Shown here in pieces: positions 22,089 to 34,445 of a stretch of DNA of 64,000 nucleotides. Source of the DNA: Pleurodeles waltl (taxonomy: Eukaryota > Chordata > Amphibia > Caudata > Salamandridae); assembly GCF_031143425.1 (NCBI RefSeq), contig NC_090444.1, positions 61,499,533 through 61,563,532 on the forward strand. The letters run 5' to 3'. The notes under the pieces are model-generated. The model worked only from the letters and a program-made list of their open reading frames with translations. It was not told the origin of the DNA and ran no database searches. Within the stretch, counting starts at the first letter, position 1, and each line of letters begins with the position of its first letter. A program made the translations under genes and the position numbers.

Positions 22089-25000
22089 TTCAGAAGCACG
22101 TGGTGTACTGCCCCTTGTGACTTCCAGGAGCTTACAGTGCACTGCTTCTTGTGACTTCCAGGAGCTTACAGTGCACTGCCCCTTGTGACTTCCAGAAGCT
22201 TACGATGCACTGCCCCTTGTGACTTCCAGAAGTTTACAGTGCACGGCCCCTTGTGACTTCCAGAAGCTCACAGTGCACTGCCCCTTGTGACTTCCAGAAG
22301 CACGTAGTTCACTGCCTCTTGTGACTTCCAGAAGCACGTAGTTCACTGCCTCTTGTGACTTCCAGAAGCACGTGGTGCACGGCCCATGTGACTTCCAGGA
22401 GCTTACAGTGCATTGCGCCTTGTGACTTCCAGAAGCTTACAGTGCAGTGCCCCTTGTGACTTCCAGGAGCTTACAGTGCACTGCCCCTTGTGACTTCCAG
22501 GAGCTTACAGTGCACTGCCCCTTGTGACTTCCAGAAGCACGTGGTGCACTGCCCCTTGTGACTTCCAGGAGCTTACAGTGCATTGCGCCTTGTGACTTCC
22601 AGAAGCTTACAGTGCAGTGCCCCTTGTGACTTCCAAGAGCACGTGGTGCACTGCCCCTTGTGACTTCCAAGAGCACGTAGTGCACTACCCCTTGTGACTT
22701 CCAAGAGCACGTGGTGCACTGCCCCTTGAGACTTCCAGGAGCTTACAGTGCACTGCCCCTTGTGACTTCCAAGAGCACATCGCCCACTGCCTCTTGTGAC
22801 TTCCAGGAGCTTACAGTGCACTGCCTCTTGTGACTTCCAGAAGCTTACGATGCACTGCCCCTTGTGACTTCCAGAAGTTTAAAGTGCACGGCCCCTTGTG
22901 ACTTCCAGAAGCTCACAGTGCACTGCCCCTTGTGACTTCCAGAAGCACGTAGTTCACTGCCTCTTGTGACTTCCAGAAGCACGTAGTTCACTGCCTCTTG
23001 TGACTTCCAGAAGCACGTGGTGCACTGCCCCTTGTGACTTCCAGGAGCTTACAGTGCATTGCGCCTTGTGACTTCCAGAAGCTTACAGTGCAGTGCCCCT
23101 TGTGACTTCCAAGAGCACGTGGTGCACTGACCCTTGTGACTTCCAGGAGCTTACAGTGCACTGCCCCTTGTGACTTCCAGAAGCACGTGGTGCACTGCCC
23201 CTTGTGACTTCCAGGAGCTTACAGTGCATTGCGCCTTGTGACTTCCAGAAGCTTACAGTGCAGTGCCCCTTGTGACTGCCAATAGCACGTGGTGCACTGC
23301 CCCTTGTGACTTCCAAGAGCACGTGGTGCACTGCCCCTAGTGACTTCCAAGAGCACGTGGTGCACTGCCCCTTGAGACTTCCAGGAGCTTACAGTGCACT
23401 GCCCCTTGTGACTTCCAAGAGCACATGGCCCACTGCCTCTTGTGACTTCCAGGAGCTTACAGTGCACTGCCTCTTGTGACTTCCAGAAGCTTACGATGCA
23501 CTGCCCCTTGTGACTTCCAGAAGTTTACAGTGCACGGCCCCTTGTGACTTCCAGAAGCTCACAGTGCACTGCCCCTTGTGACTTCCAGAAGCACGTAGTT
23601 CACTGCCTCTTGTGACTTCCAGAAGCACGTAGTTCACTGCCTCTTGTGACTTCCAGAAGCACGTGGTGCACTGCCCCTTGTGACTTCCAGGAGCTTACAG
23701 TGCATTGCGCCTTGTGACTTCCAGAAGCTTACAGTGCAGTGCCCCTTGTGACTTCCAAGAGCACGTGGTGCACTGACCCTTGTGACTTCCAGGAGCTTAC
23801 AGTGCACTGCCCCTTGTGACTTCCAGAAGCACGTGGTGCACTGCCCCTTGTGACTTCCAGGAGCTTACAGTGCATTGCGCCTTGTGACTTCCAGAAGCTT
23901 ACAGTGCAGTGCCCCTTGTGACTTCCAAGAGCACGTGGTGCACTGCCCCTTGTGACTTCCAAGAGCACGTGGTGCACTGCCCCTTGAGACTTCCAGGAGC
24001 TTACAGTGCATTGCGCCTTGTGACTTCCAGAAGCTTACAGTGTACTTCCCCTTGTGACTTCCAAGAGCATGTGGTGCACTGCCCCTTGTGACTTCCAGGA
24101 GCTTACAGTGCACTGCCCCTTGTGACTTCCAAGAGCACATGGCCCACTGCCCCTTGTGACTTCCAGGAGCTTACAGTGCACTGCCCCTTGTGACTTCCAA
24201 GAGCACATGGCCCACTGCCTCTTGTGACTTCCAGGAGCTTACAGTGCAGTGCCTCTTGTGACTTCCAGCTTACAGTGCACTGCCCCTTGTGACTTCCAGG
24301 AGCTTACAGTGCACTGCCCCTTGTGACTTCCAAGAGCACGTGGTGCACTGACCCTTGTAACTTCAAAAAGCTTACAGTGCACTGCCTCTTGTGACTTCCA
24401 AGAGCACGTGGTGCACTGCCCCTTGAGACTTCCAGGAGCTTACAGTGCACTGCCCCTTGTGACTTCCAAGAGCACATGGTGCACTGCGCCTTGTGACTTT
24501 CAGGAGCTTACAGTGCACTGCCCCTTGTGACTTCCAGAAGCACGTAGTTCACTGCCTCTTGTGACTTCCAGAAGCACGTAGTTCACTGCCTCTTGTGACT
24601 TCCAGAAGCACGTGGTGCACGGCCCATGTGACTTCCAGGAGCTTACAGTGCATTGCGCCTTGTGACTTCCAGAAGCTTACAGTGCAGTGCCCCTTGTGAC
24701 TTCCAGGAGCTTACAGTGCACTGCCCCTTGTGACTTCCAGGAGCTTACAGTGCACTGCCCCTTGTGACTTCCAGAAGCACGTGGTGCACTGCCCCTTGTG
24801 ACTTCCAGGAGCTTACAGTGCATTGCGCGTTGTGACTTCCAGAAGCTTACAGTGCAGTGCCCCTTGTGACTTCCAAGAGCACGTGGTGCACTGCCCCTTG
24901 TGACTTCCAAGAGCACGTGGTGCACTGCCCCTTGTGACTTCCAAGAGCACGTGGTGCACTGCCCCTTGAGACTTCCAGGAGCTTACAGTGCACTGCCCCT

Positions 25001-28000
25001 TGTGACTTCCAAGAGCACATGGCCCACTGCCTCTTGTGACTTCCAGGAGCTTACAGTGCACTGCCTCTTGTGACTTCCAGAAGCTTACGATGCACTGCCC
25101 CTTGTGACTTCCAGAAGTTTACAGTGCACGGCCCCTTGTGACTTCCAGAAGCTCACAGTGCACTGCCCCTTGTGACTTCCAGAAGCACGTAGTTCACTGC
25201 CTCTTGTGACTTCCAGAAGCACGTAGTTCACTGCCTCTTGTGACTTCCAGAAGCACGTGGTGCACTGCCCCTTGTGACTTCCAGGAGCTTACAGTGCATT
25301 GCGCCTTGTGACTTCCAGAAGCTTACAGTGCAGTGCCCCTTGTGACTTCCAAGAGCACGTGGTGCACTGACCCTTGTGACTTCCAGGAGCTTACAGTGCA
25401 CTGCCCCTTGTGACTTCCAGAAGCACGTGGTGCACTGCCCCTTGTGACTTCCAGGAGCTTACAGTGCATTGCGCCTTGTGACTTCCAGAAGCTTACAGTG
25501 CAGTGCCCCTTGTGACTTCCAAGAGCACGTGGTGCACTGCCCCTTGTGACTTCCAAGAGCACGTGGTGCACTGCCCCTTGTGACTTCCAAGAGCACGTGG
25601 TGCACTGCCCCTTGAGACTTCCAGGAGCTTACAGTGCACTGCCCCTTGTGACTTCCAAGAGCACATGGCCCACTGCCTCTTGTGACTTCCAGGAGCTTAC
25701 AGTGCACTGCCTCTTGTGACTTCCAGAAGCTTACGATGCACTGCCCCTTGTGACTTCCAGAAGTTTACAGTGCACGGCCCCTTGTGACTTCCAGAAGCTC
25801 ACAGTGCACTGCCCCTTGTGACTTCCAGAAGCACGTAGTTCACTGCCTCTTGTGACTTCCAGAAGCACGTAGTTCACTGCCTCTTGTGACTTCCAGAAGC
25901 ACGTGGTGCACTGCCCCTTGTGACTTCCAGGAGCTTACAGTGCATTGCGCCTTGTGACTTCCAGAAGCTTACAGTGCAGTGCCCCTTGTGACTTCCAAGA
26001 GCACGTGGTGCACTGACCCTTGTGACTTCCAGGAGCTTACAGTGCACTGCCCCTTGTGACGTCCGGAAGCACGTGGTGCACTGCCCCTTGTGACTTCCAG
26101 GAGCTTACAGTGCATTGCGCCTTGTGACTTCCAGAAGCTTACAGTGCAGTGCCCCTTGTGACTTCCAAGAGCACGTGGTGCACTGCCCCTTGTGACTTCC
26201 AAGAGCACGTGGTGCACTGCCCCTTGAGACTTCCAGGAGCTTACAGTGCATTGCGCCTTGTGACTTCCAGAAGCTTACAGTGTACTTCCCCTTGTGACTT
26301 CCAAGAGCACGTGGTGCACTGCCCCTTGTGACTTCCAGGAGCTTACAGTGCACTGCCCCTTGTGACTTCCAAGAGCACATGGCCCACTGCCCCTTGTGAC
26401 TTCCAGGAGCTTACAGTGCACTGCCCCTTGTGACTTCCAAGAGCACATGGCCCACTGCCTCTTGTGACTTCCAGGAGCTTACAGTGCAGTGCCTCTTGTG
26501 ACTTCCAGCTTACAGTGCACTGCCCCTTGTGACTTCCAGGAGCTTACAGTGCACTGCCCCTTGTGACTTCCAAGAGCACGTGGTGCACTGACCCTTGTAA
26601 CTTCAAAAAGCTTACAGTGCACTGCCTCTTGTGACTTCCAAGAGCACGTGGTGCACTGCCCCTTGAGACTTCCAGGAGCTTACAGTGCACTGCCCCTTGT
26701 GACTTCCAAGAGCACATGGTGCACTGCGCCTTGTGACTTTCAGGAGCTTACAGTGCACTGCCCCTTGTGACTTCCAGAAGCACGTAGTTCACTGCCTCTT
26801 GTGACTTCCAGAAGCACGTAGTTCACTGCCTCTTGTGACTTCCAGAAGCACGTAATTCACTGCCTCTTGTGACTTCCAGAAGCACGTGGTGCACGGCCCA
26901 TGTGACTTCCAGGAGCTTACAGTGCATTGCGCCTTGTGACTTCCAGAAGCTTACAGTGCAGTGCCCCTTGTGACTTCCAGGAGCTTACAGTGCACTGCCC
27001 CTTGTGACTTCCAGGAGCTTACAGTGCACTGCCCCTTGTGACTTCCAGAAGCACGTGGTGCACTGCCCCTTGTGACTTCCAGGAGCTTACAGTGCATTGC
27101 GCCTTGTGACTTCCAGAAGCTTACAGTGCAGTGCCCCTTGTGACTTCCAAGAGCACATGGTGCACTGCCCCTTGTGACTTCCAAGAGCACGTGGTGCACT
27201 GCCCCTTGAGACTTCCAGGAGCTTACAGTGCACTGCCCCTTGTGACTTCCAAGAGCACATGGCCCACTGCCTCTTGTGACTTCCAGGAGCTTACAGTGCA
27301 CTGCCTCTTGTGACTTCCAGAAGCTTACGATGCACTGCCCCTTGTGACTTCCAGAAGTTTACAGTGCACGGCCCCTTGTGACTTCCAGAAGCTCACAGTG
27401 CACTGCCCCTTGTGACTTCCAGAAGCACGTAGTTCACTGCCTCTTGTGACTTCCAGAAGCACGTAGTTCACTGCCTCTTGTGACTTCCAGAAGCACGTGG
27501 TGCACTGCCCCTTGTGACTTCCAGGAGCTTACAGTGCATTGCGCCTTGTGACTTCCAGAAGCTTACAGTGCAGTGCCCCTTGTGACTTCCAAGAGCACGT
27601 GGTGCACTGACCCTTGTGACTTCCAGGAGCTTACAGTGCACTGCCCCTTGTGACTTCCAGAAGCACGTGGTGCACTGCCCCTTGTGACTTCCAGGAGCTT
27701 ACAGTGCATTGCGCCTTGTGACTTCCAGAAGCTTACAGTGCAGTGCCCCTTGTGACTTCCAAGAGCACGTGGTGCACTGCCCCTTGTGACTTCCAAGAGC
27801 ACGTGGTGCACTGCCCCTTGAGACTTCCAGGAGCTTACAGTGCATTGCGCCTTGTGACTTCCAGAAGCTTACAGTGTACTTCCCCTTGTGACTTCCAAGA
27901 GCACGTGGTGCACTGCCCCTTGTGACTTCCAGGAGCTTACAGTGCACTGCCCCTTGTGACTTCCAAGAGCACATGGCCCACTGCCCCTTGTGACTTCCAG

Positions 28001-29535
28001 GAGCTTACAGTGCACTGCCCCTTGTGACTTCCAAGAGCACATGGCCCACTGCCTCTTGTGACTTCCAGGAGCTTACAGTGCAGTGCCTCTTGTGACTTCC
28101 AGCTTACAGTGCACTGCCCCTTGTGACTTCCAGGAGCTTACAGTGCACTGCCCCGTGTGACTTCCAAGAGCACGTGGTGCACTGACCCTTGTAACTTCAA
28201 AAAGCTTACAGTGCACTGCCTCTTGTGACTTCCAAGAGCACATGGTGCACTGCGCCTTGTGACTTCCAGGAGCTTACAGTGCACTGCCCCTTGTGACTTC
28301 CAAGAGCACATGGTGCACTGCGCCTTGTGACTTTCAGGAGCTTACAGTGCACTGCCCCTTGTGACTTCCAAGAGCACGTGGTGCACTGACCCTTGTGAAT
28401 TCCAGGAGCTTACAGTGCACTGCCCCTTGTGACTTCCAGAAGCACGTGGTGCACTGCCCCTTGTGACTTCCAGGAGCTTACAGTGCATTGCGCCTTGTGA
28501 CTTCCAGAAGCTTACAGTGCAGTGCCCCTTGTGACTTCCAAGAGCACGTGGTGCACTGACCCTTGTGACTTCCAGGAGCACATGGTGCACTGCCCCTTGT
28601 GACTTCCAAGAGCATGTGGTGCACTGCCCCTTGAGACTTCCAGGAGCTTACAGTGCATTGCGCCTGGTGACTTCCAGAAGCTTACAGTGTACTGCCCCTT
28701 GTGACTTCCAAGAGCACGTGGTGCACTGCCCCTTGTGACTTCCAGGAGCTTACAGTGCACTGCCCCTTGTGACTTCCAAGAGCACATGGCCCACTGCCCC
28801 TTGTGACTTCCAGGAGCTTACAGTGCACTGCCTCTTGTGACTTCCAGGAGCTTACAGTGCAGTGCCTCTTGTGACTTCCAGCTTACAGTGCACTGCCCCT
28901 TGTGACTTCCAGGAGCTTACCGTGCACTGCCCCTTGTGACTTCCAAGAGCACGTGGTGCACTGACCCTTGTGACTTCAAAAAGCTTACAGTGCACTGCCT
29001 CTTGTGACTTCCAAGAGCACATGGTGCACTGCGCCTTGTGACTTCCAGGAGCTTACAGTGCACTGCCCCTTGTGACTTCCAAGAGCACATGGTGCACTGC
29101 GCCTTGTGACTTCCAGGAGCTTACAGTGCACTGCCCCTTGTGACTTCCAAGAGCACGTGGTGCACTGACCCTTGTGAATTCCAGGAGCTTACAGTGCACT
29201 GCCCCTTGTGACTTCCAGAAGCACGTGGTGCACTGCCCCTTGTGACTTCCAGGAGCTTACAGTGCATTGCACCTTGTGACTTCCAGGAGCTTACAGTGCA
29301 CTGCCCCTTGTGACTTCCAAGAGCACACGGCGCACTGCCTCTTGTGACTTCCAGGAGCACACGGCGCACTGCCTCTTGTGACTTCCAGGAGCTCAGGGCA
29401 CACTTTCCCTTGCAACTTCTAAAATCTCAGAATGACTTCTCCTCATAACTTCTGAGAGCTCACTCTGCACTTCACCTTGTAGCTTACAAGAGCTCATGGT
29501 TCAGTGCTCTTTTCACTTCCAAGACCTCAAAGCGC
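22089..29535. repeat. 34-bp satellite, main array with higher-order structure
   Basis: About 220 units of 34 bp. Two main monomer types are intermixed. Type A ends GGAGCTTACAGTGCACTG and type B ends AAGAGCACGTGGTGCACTG; both are preceded by CTTGTGACTTCCA. Landmark segments recur at 22437, 23083 and 23729 (646 bp = 19 monomers), and the whole pattern repeats at +2,240 bp (22437/24677, 23083/25323/27563, 23729/25969). A short 26-bp monomer recurs at the same higher-order place (about 24268, 26508, 28098). The right end (29390-29535) decays gradually. The unit is not a multiple of 3 and the frames across it are not genes. Confidence 0.97.
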
Positions 29536-30412
29536 CCCCCTCATTCGCGTGCAAGGTGCGGAGTTCAGCAGTGCACTGTGCTGCTCCTGCCTGTGAGCAC
29601 CTGGCCCAGTCACACACCTCAAGTCCAGAGCTTCCGGGCAGAGCAGGACATGGCTCTCTGCAGGACAGAGCCCTCGACTAATCACCTGCATCCACCAAGA
29701 GAAGCAGACCTCTAATGTGACCCTGGTCACAACTGCGACCCAAGTCCGGTTTTGGGTGGGGACCCCATTAGCAGATTGCAGTTTGTACCAGCTGGCTGTG
29801 GAACCTTTTTTGGCTCTTCATGGGCTCCGTAGAACTGTGACATAAGTGTTAGAGTGTGGTGAAGTGAATGCAGGTTTAGAATGTTGAGTTCGAGGTTACA
29901 CGCAGACGCATCAAGACGTGTAATACCCAACTCCGTGCGGGGCGTAGTCATCGGCGGGTACCCAGGCGGGGAAGGATGCTAGAGCCAGCATCTCTTGTTC
30001 CACGCCACACGCTTGCTAGCACCACAACTTCATGACTCTACAGACGCACACTCCGCCCCATGCACCATCAGAGAGGTAGCTGTGTGCAAAGCGGTGGTGA
30101 GGCGCTATGCACATCCTCCAGTACTGTATGTAGCGGAGGGATGTGATTCAAGTTGTCCCCACAATACTCAGCAGACAGACTCTTCCAGAGTATTGTACTG
30201 AGCAGCGTTGAGCAGATGACTCCACATCTCACGCACTGGAGTGTCCCGATTCATCCTGAGGTGGGAACATTCTAGCCCACCCTCACCTTAGTAAGTGTCA
30301 CTTGATGGACACAGCTGGGGTCAGTACATTAGATTACAAATGGCTGCACGGGAGTAGCTCACACTATCCCTGCCGGAATGTCTATGCGCTTTGAAAGGTG
30401 GCACCAGAAATA
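29536..30412. other. Unrecognised non-coding sequence
   Basis: No gene or repeat recognised. Short frames (61-74 codons) lack protein features. Confidence 0.4.
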
Positions 30413-30600
30413 CTGAAGTTTATTTATTGATTGTGTCAGCCTGGCATAGCCAGGCCTTACAACATACATTACAAATATACACATTTTTAAAATTGAACAA
30501 CGTCAGATTATAAATACATGAAAAGTACATTTGATAAAACTAATCTAAGGATAAAATTAGGGGGGGCTATACCACATTCTAGAAAGGCCCTACTACTGTG
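30413..30600 (-). mobile_element. 3' end of a retroposon, minus strand
   Basis: Read on the minus strand, the sequence ends GGCTGACACAATCAATAAAT, with AATAAATAAA just before the junction. That is a LINE/SINE-like 3' end with a short tandem tail and polyadenylation signal. Upstream material is AT-rich and unclassifiable. Confidence 0.4.
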
Positions 30601-30771
30601 AGAAAGTGCAAGTACCTAAGCGGTTGGGCAGGCCTTAAGGCATTAACTCTTGAATGGCCAATTCTTTGCTGCCAACACAAAGTACATCTGGTACTGGGCA
30701 GTAAGAGTTCAGCGCCTGTCAAAGCTTCCTCCGAGGGAGCGTTCTATAGTAGCCAGAATACTAGAAATGAT

Positions 30772-31547
30772 GGGGCATATTAAGAGCCCTAGTGCCCAAG
30801 AGCGTCTCTTTTTGTGACGCTCCGGTGGCGTAATGCCCTGCACTGTATCTACAAGGTAGCGTTAAGCCACTTTTTGTGGCTTAATGGCACCTTGTAAATA
30901 TGGCCCCTTCATACGCAGCCCTTTGCATGGGGCATGCAATGGGTGTTGTTGTGGGCGTGTCACAGCAACACCCATTGCATTTTGACGCTGCCTCAGATTT
31001 CCTAGTTTTTTGTAAACTTGAGGCAGCACCAAAATCTAACGCCACCACAGGTGTGGCGTTAGCAAGATGCAACGAGGAGGAATACTTTTATTCCTCCTTG
31101 TTTTTTGCTTTTTCTATGTGTGCCTCATTCTACAGTACGCCTGGAAAGAGCAAAATACCAGACATGATTGTTTATGTGCTGGAAGGTGTCTCTTCCCGCA
31201 CATAAACAATCATTTCAAAATGACACTTTGGCACTTATTTGTGTGCTGCATTCTGCAGCACACACGGAAGCGCCAAAACACCATTAGTGATTGTTTATGT
31301 GCAGGAAGGGACACCTTCCCGCACATAAACAATCAAAACCCTGAATGCAGACATCCTTGCACAATGGTGTAAGGATGCCTGCGTTTGCGGTAGGCAGCTC
31401 AATATAGCGCCAGTGCCGTGGGATAACACAGCGGTGCGCCGTATTCAATTAAATACTGTGCATCCCTGTGTTGTGAAAATAACGGAGCACGTCACTGCCA
31501 ATTTTGGCCCAGCGTCGCACTCCGTCATTTTCTTTTAAATATGGGCC
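30772..31547. mobile_element. Long MITE with internal inverted repeats
   Basis: Ends GGGGCATATTAAGAGCCC (30772) and AAATATGGGCC (to 31547) are imperfect inverted repeats. Inside are several complementary words: CTTCCCGCACATAAACAATC occurs twice and its complement GATTGTTTATGTGC twice. Further pairs are AACGCCACCACAGGTGTGGCGTT and GTGTGCTGCATTCTGCAGCACAC. The TTA next to the right end fits a Harbinger-like 3-bp target. No credible frame. Confidence 0.7.
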
Positions 31548-31775
31548 TTAATGCAACTAGTCCAAGTCACATTTAGCTAAAACAACACAAAAATGGGTAT
31601 AAAAATTCATACAACTTTAAAGTGCTTCACACAGTGGTCTTGTCATTCAAAGCAAAAAGTGCTCATGTGTGGACTTCGATGCGTCCATTAATCAGTAAAT
31701 CTTCAAAAAGGTATACTACTGCACCTGGTATCCCTCTAGGAGATGCTGGTGCTTGGACCTTGGGCAGATATTTAA

Positions 31776-32552
31776 GGGCATATTTATGATGCCCCTAGTG
31801 CCACCTTGTGCCACATTTGCATAATTTTTTTTACACAAATTTGGCTTTAAGGTGGCATTTCCCACGTGCCATATTTACAAAGTGGTGCAATGAAAGCAAT
31901 GTGCCACTTTGTAAACCCTTGTGCCACATTACGGCTGCGCCAGGCACAATGTATGCAAGGGGGGTGTTCCCAAGTAGGGAGGCCCAGAAAAATTGTGCTC
32001 TGACATTTACTAGGTTTCACTGCGCCATTTTTGGCGTCATTATTAAGGCCTACCTAAGGCAGGCGTTAAGATGACAATCCCATGGAAAACAATGGGCCTC
32101 CCTGTGCCTTGCTGCGTTAGCGCCATCATTTATGGCACTAATCCAGCAAAGCGCCACATTAGCACCATAAATTATAACACTAATGTGGACACGACCGTCA
32201 TGTAAATATGGCGCACACCAGGGCTTAATTTGTGCTTGTTGTTTCCGGTGCTGAGCACCGGCACTTATTTGTGAGGGCCGGGGCTTATTCTTCTGCCTCG
32301 AGCATTTGCTGCGAGCAAAAGACACAAATGAGAAAGACGGAGGAAGGAAAAACTAAAAAGCGTCGTAAAGGGAGAAAGTAGAAAGTTGCAGGATGAGCTG
32401 AAGGGGCAGGGAGGGGCCGTAAATGGATTGAAGAGGCCCCCGATGGCTTCAGGATTACGCTGCCTCAGTATTCAGTGCTGGCAGATTTAATTACAGCAGC
32501 CTTGAGTTTAAGAGAAGGGCTTTGAGCACGCCATTTCCATAAATATGGCCCC
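31776..32552. mobile_element. Nested MITE and interspersed repeat cluster
   Basis: Starts with TTAA then GGGCATATTTATGATGCC. Possible matching ends are GTAAATATGGCGC (about 32214) and CCATAAATATGGCCCC (about 32552). Between the last two is a 300-bp repeat beginning GGGCTTAATTTGTGCTTG, with GGTGCTGAGCACCGGCAC, which I remember as a dispersed newt repeat. Most likely one repeat inserted in, or captured by, a MITE. Confidence 0.6.
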
Positions 32553-32654
32553 AAGCGTGGTCATATGAAAACACAAGACCGACGAGAGGGGCATCGATTA
32601 CATGATCCCCGATTCCCACAGAAATACTGTACCACATCCAAATTCATACTCGTT

Positions 32655-32748
32655 TTCTCTATCCAAAGGGATGAATGTTTGAGACTACCTCACCAGCATC
32701 CCAGCGGCCAGCAGGCGCACTAACCCACTGAGCTATCTGACCGGGATT
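32655..32748 (-). pseudogene. tRNA-derived relic (SINE head or tRNA pseudogene)
   Basis: On the minus strand the sequence contains AGATAGCTCAGTGGGTTAGT, which fits a RNA polymerase III A box (TAGCTCAGTGGG). It is followed about 50 nt later by GTCTCAAACATTC, a decayed B-box-like segment. The acceptor stem does not pair well and no clear anticodon arm can be folded, so it is not a working tRNA gene. A tRNA-derived SINE head is equally possible. Confidence 0.5.
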
Positions 32749-33630
32749 AGAGGCTCTTGTGTTCCAGCTGTGTGCAGATGTGACAAATCCTAAACCGCTG
32801 AGCCCGCCAGAGCCTCGGGGACCCCACGCCTCGGGGTGCCTGTGGACCATGCACGTGTTGTTACAAAAAACGTCATTCATTCATGCATGCTGGAGGCTCA
32901 CATGGAACAAACGTGTCAATGTGGCCACCATGCTCGTCTTAGGAAGGGTCATTCTCCTGGGTGGACAGTGTTTGTTTGATAACCGCCATTTCGCCCTCAG
33001 CCTTGCACGGATTTGTGAATGGCGGTAATCACACGGTATTCGTTTTCTGGACGCACTTACCCAGGAAGCCGGTAATTCAAACCCAGGCAGTCCCTCACTC
33101 CGTGGGCCCTTCCCGGTGTCCTGGGCTAAGTAAGCCTCGTCCAAAGCGCCGCTGTCAAGCGCCTCTCTCAAGATGGCATGCTGCTTATGTGTATAGCGCC
33201 ACGGGCCGCCAGGACATCACCACACTTACTGGTAAATGGAGAGGTTTCGGGACATGTTGGGGCTTCTTGCAGACCGGAAGAGCTGGGATGGAGTCAGTCA
33301 TTGCAGGCCTGCTGGATCTGAACAGAATTTGTGACATCACTGGGCCTGTGAGGCAGGTAGGGCGTGGGTAGAGTCAGTCACAGAGGGTCCTGCTGGGACA
33401 TTTCAGAAGGTGACCCATTGCCAGATTTGGTGAAGATGCGCCCTTAGACAGCTGGGTTGGAGAGCCCAGGCCTCCAGTGCTTTTTGGAGCGCTGAGGCGG
33501 GCGCTCCAGCCAATCCAGACACTTTACTCATGGTGCTTAACAGCTTGAGCACAGCGTCTTGATTGGATAAAGGAGTTGGCTGTGGGGTGGTGGAACTTGT
33601 GAAGTACTGGGTTTTTGGGAACCCAGTGGT
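32749..33630. other. Unrecognised non-coding sequence
   Basis: No gene or known repeat recognised. A 136-codon frame (32961-33371 plus) overlaps a 96-codon minus-strand frame and lacks features. Confidence 0.4.
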
Positions 33631-34427
33631 GCCAGGGAACACACCCTAAGACTTCGAGTCCTTCCTGTTTCAGACTACAGAAACACAGAGTCTTCTTGGT
33701 GAAGTCAAAGATCTTGTTTATTGGCTGCAGCCGGTAACAGGTATCCTAGAAGTACAACACAGTGTATATTCTCAGGAGACTGCTCCCCTTGCAAAGCTAA
33801 CCTTCTCTTTTATGCAAAATATTATGCTTTAGGCAAATATTCCTTATTTTACAGTTAACCATTCACATATTTTCACTACAAAGAAATAGCAGGGTTATGA
33901 TGACAAGCCATATTTCAGTTTGTCCAGCCCTCAATCAATTACCCGGCAAGGCTCAGTACTTTCATCAGATATCGACGGACCCCCAATATAAACAGGCACC
34001 TCCTCCTTGTAAAGCAAGTCATAAAGAAAGAAACAGGGACAGGTACGTGTAAGATTAGGCATGGTTTGTGTGTGATTAAAGGTTTTATGATGTGTTGTGC
34101 CTTGATACTAATCTCATTCGGCCACTGGGGAAGAAACTGGCCGAACAGGTTTGGCTTCAGGCAGTGGAGTCAGCTTGCCCAGGTCACAGAGGAGTCAGCA
34201 AAGATGTACGTGTCCTTCAGACTCGTTTTTGGCATTAGTCATTGGCCTATGTGAGGGCAATCACAAAATGGCTGTCGTTCAAATGGAACCTCAGAGTTTC
34301 AGGACGGAAACTCTGATATTCGGGTGATTTCGTCACCTGAATATGAATACAATGCTTGTGCATACTATTCTAATCATTCTCGGTCTGCTGATACCAAAAT
34401 TGTTGTGATACGACGATGTTTATAACA
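33631..34427 (-). mobile_element. Candidate solo LTR, minus strand
   Basis: On the minus strand the region reads like an LTR. A long U3-like part is followed by a TATA-like GCATAAAAG (33808-33816). About 90 bp further is AATAAA (33717-33722), then a U5-like stretch. The minus-strand 5' end could be TGTTATAAAC, at 34427. The other end and a target duplication could not be fixed. No internal coding sequence is attached, so if it is an LTR it is solitary. Confidence 0.45.
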
Positions 34428-34445
34428 CGGGTCCAGAATTTTCAG

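Noticed and set aside
22437..29369. Recurrent 82-116-codon frames on the minus strand
   Set aside because: They recur with the 646- and 2,240-bp satellite periods and are translations of the 34-bp repeat.
22089..29535. CRISPR-like array
   Set aside because: Repeats are head to tail without unique spacers, the context is a vertebrate genome and no cas genes exist.
32655..32748. Functional tRNA gene
   Set aside because: The A box is good, but the acceptor stem does not pair, the B box is decayed and no anticodon arm is clear.
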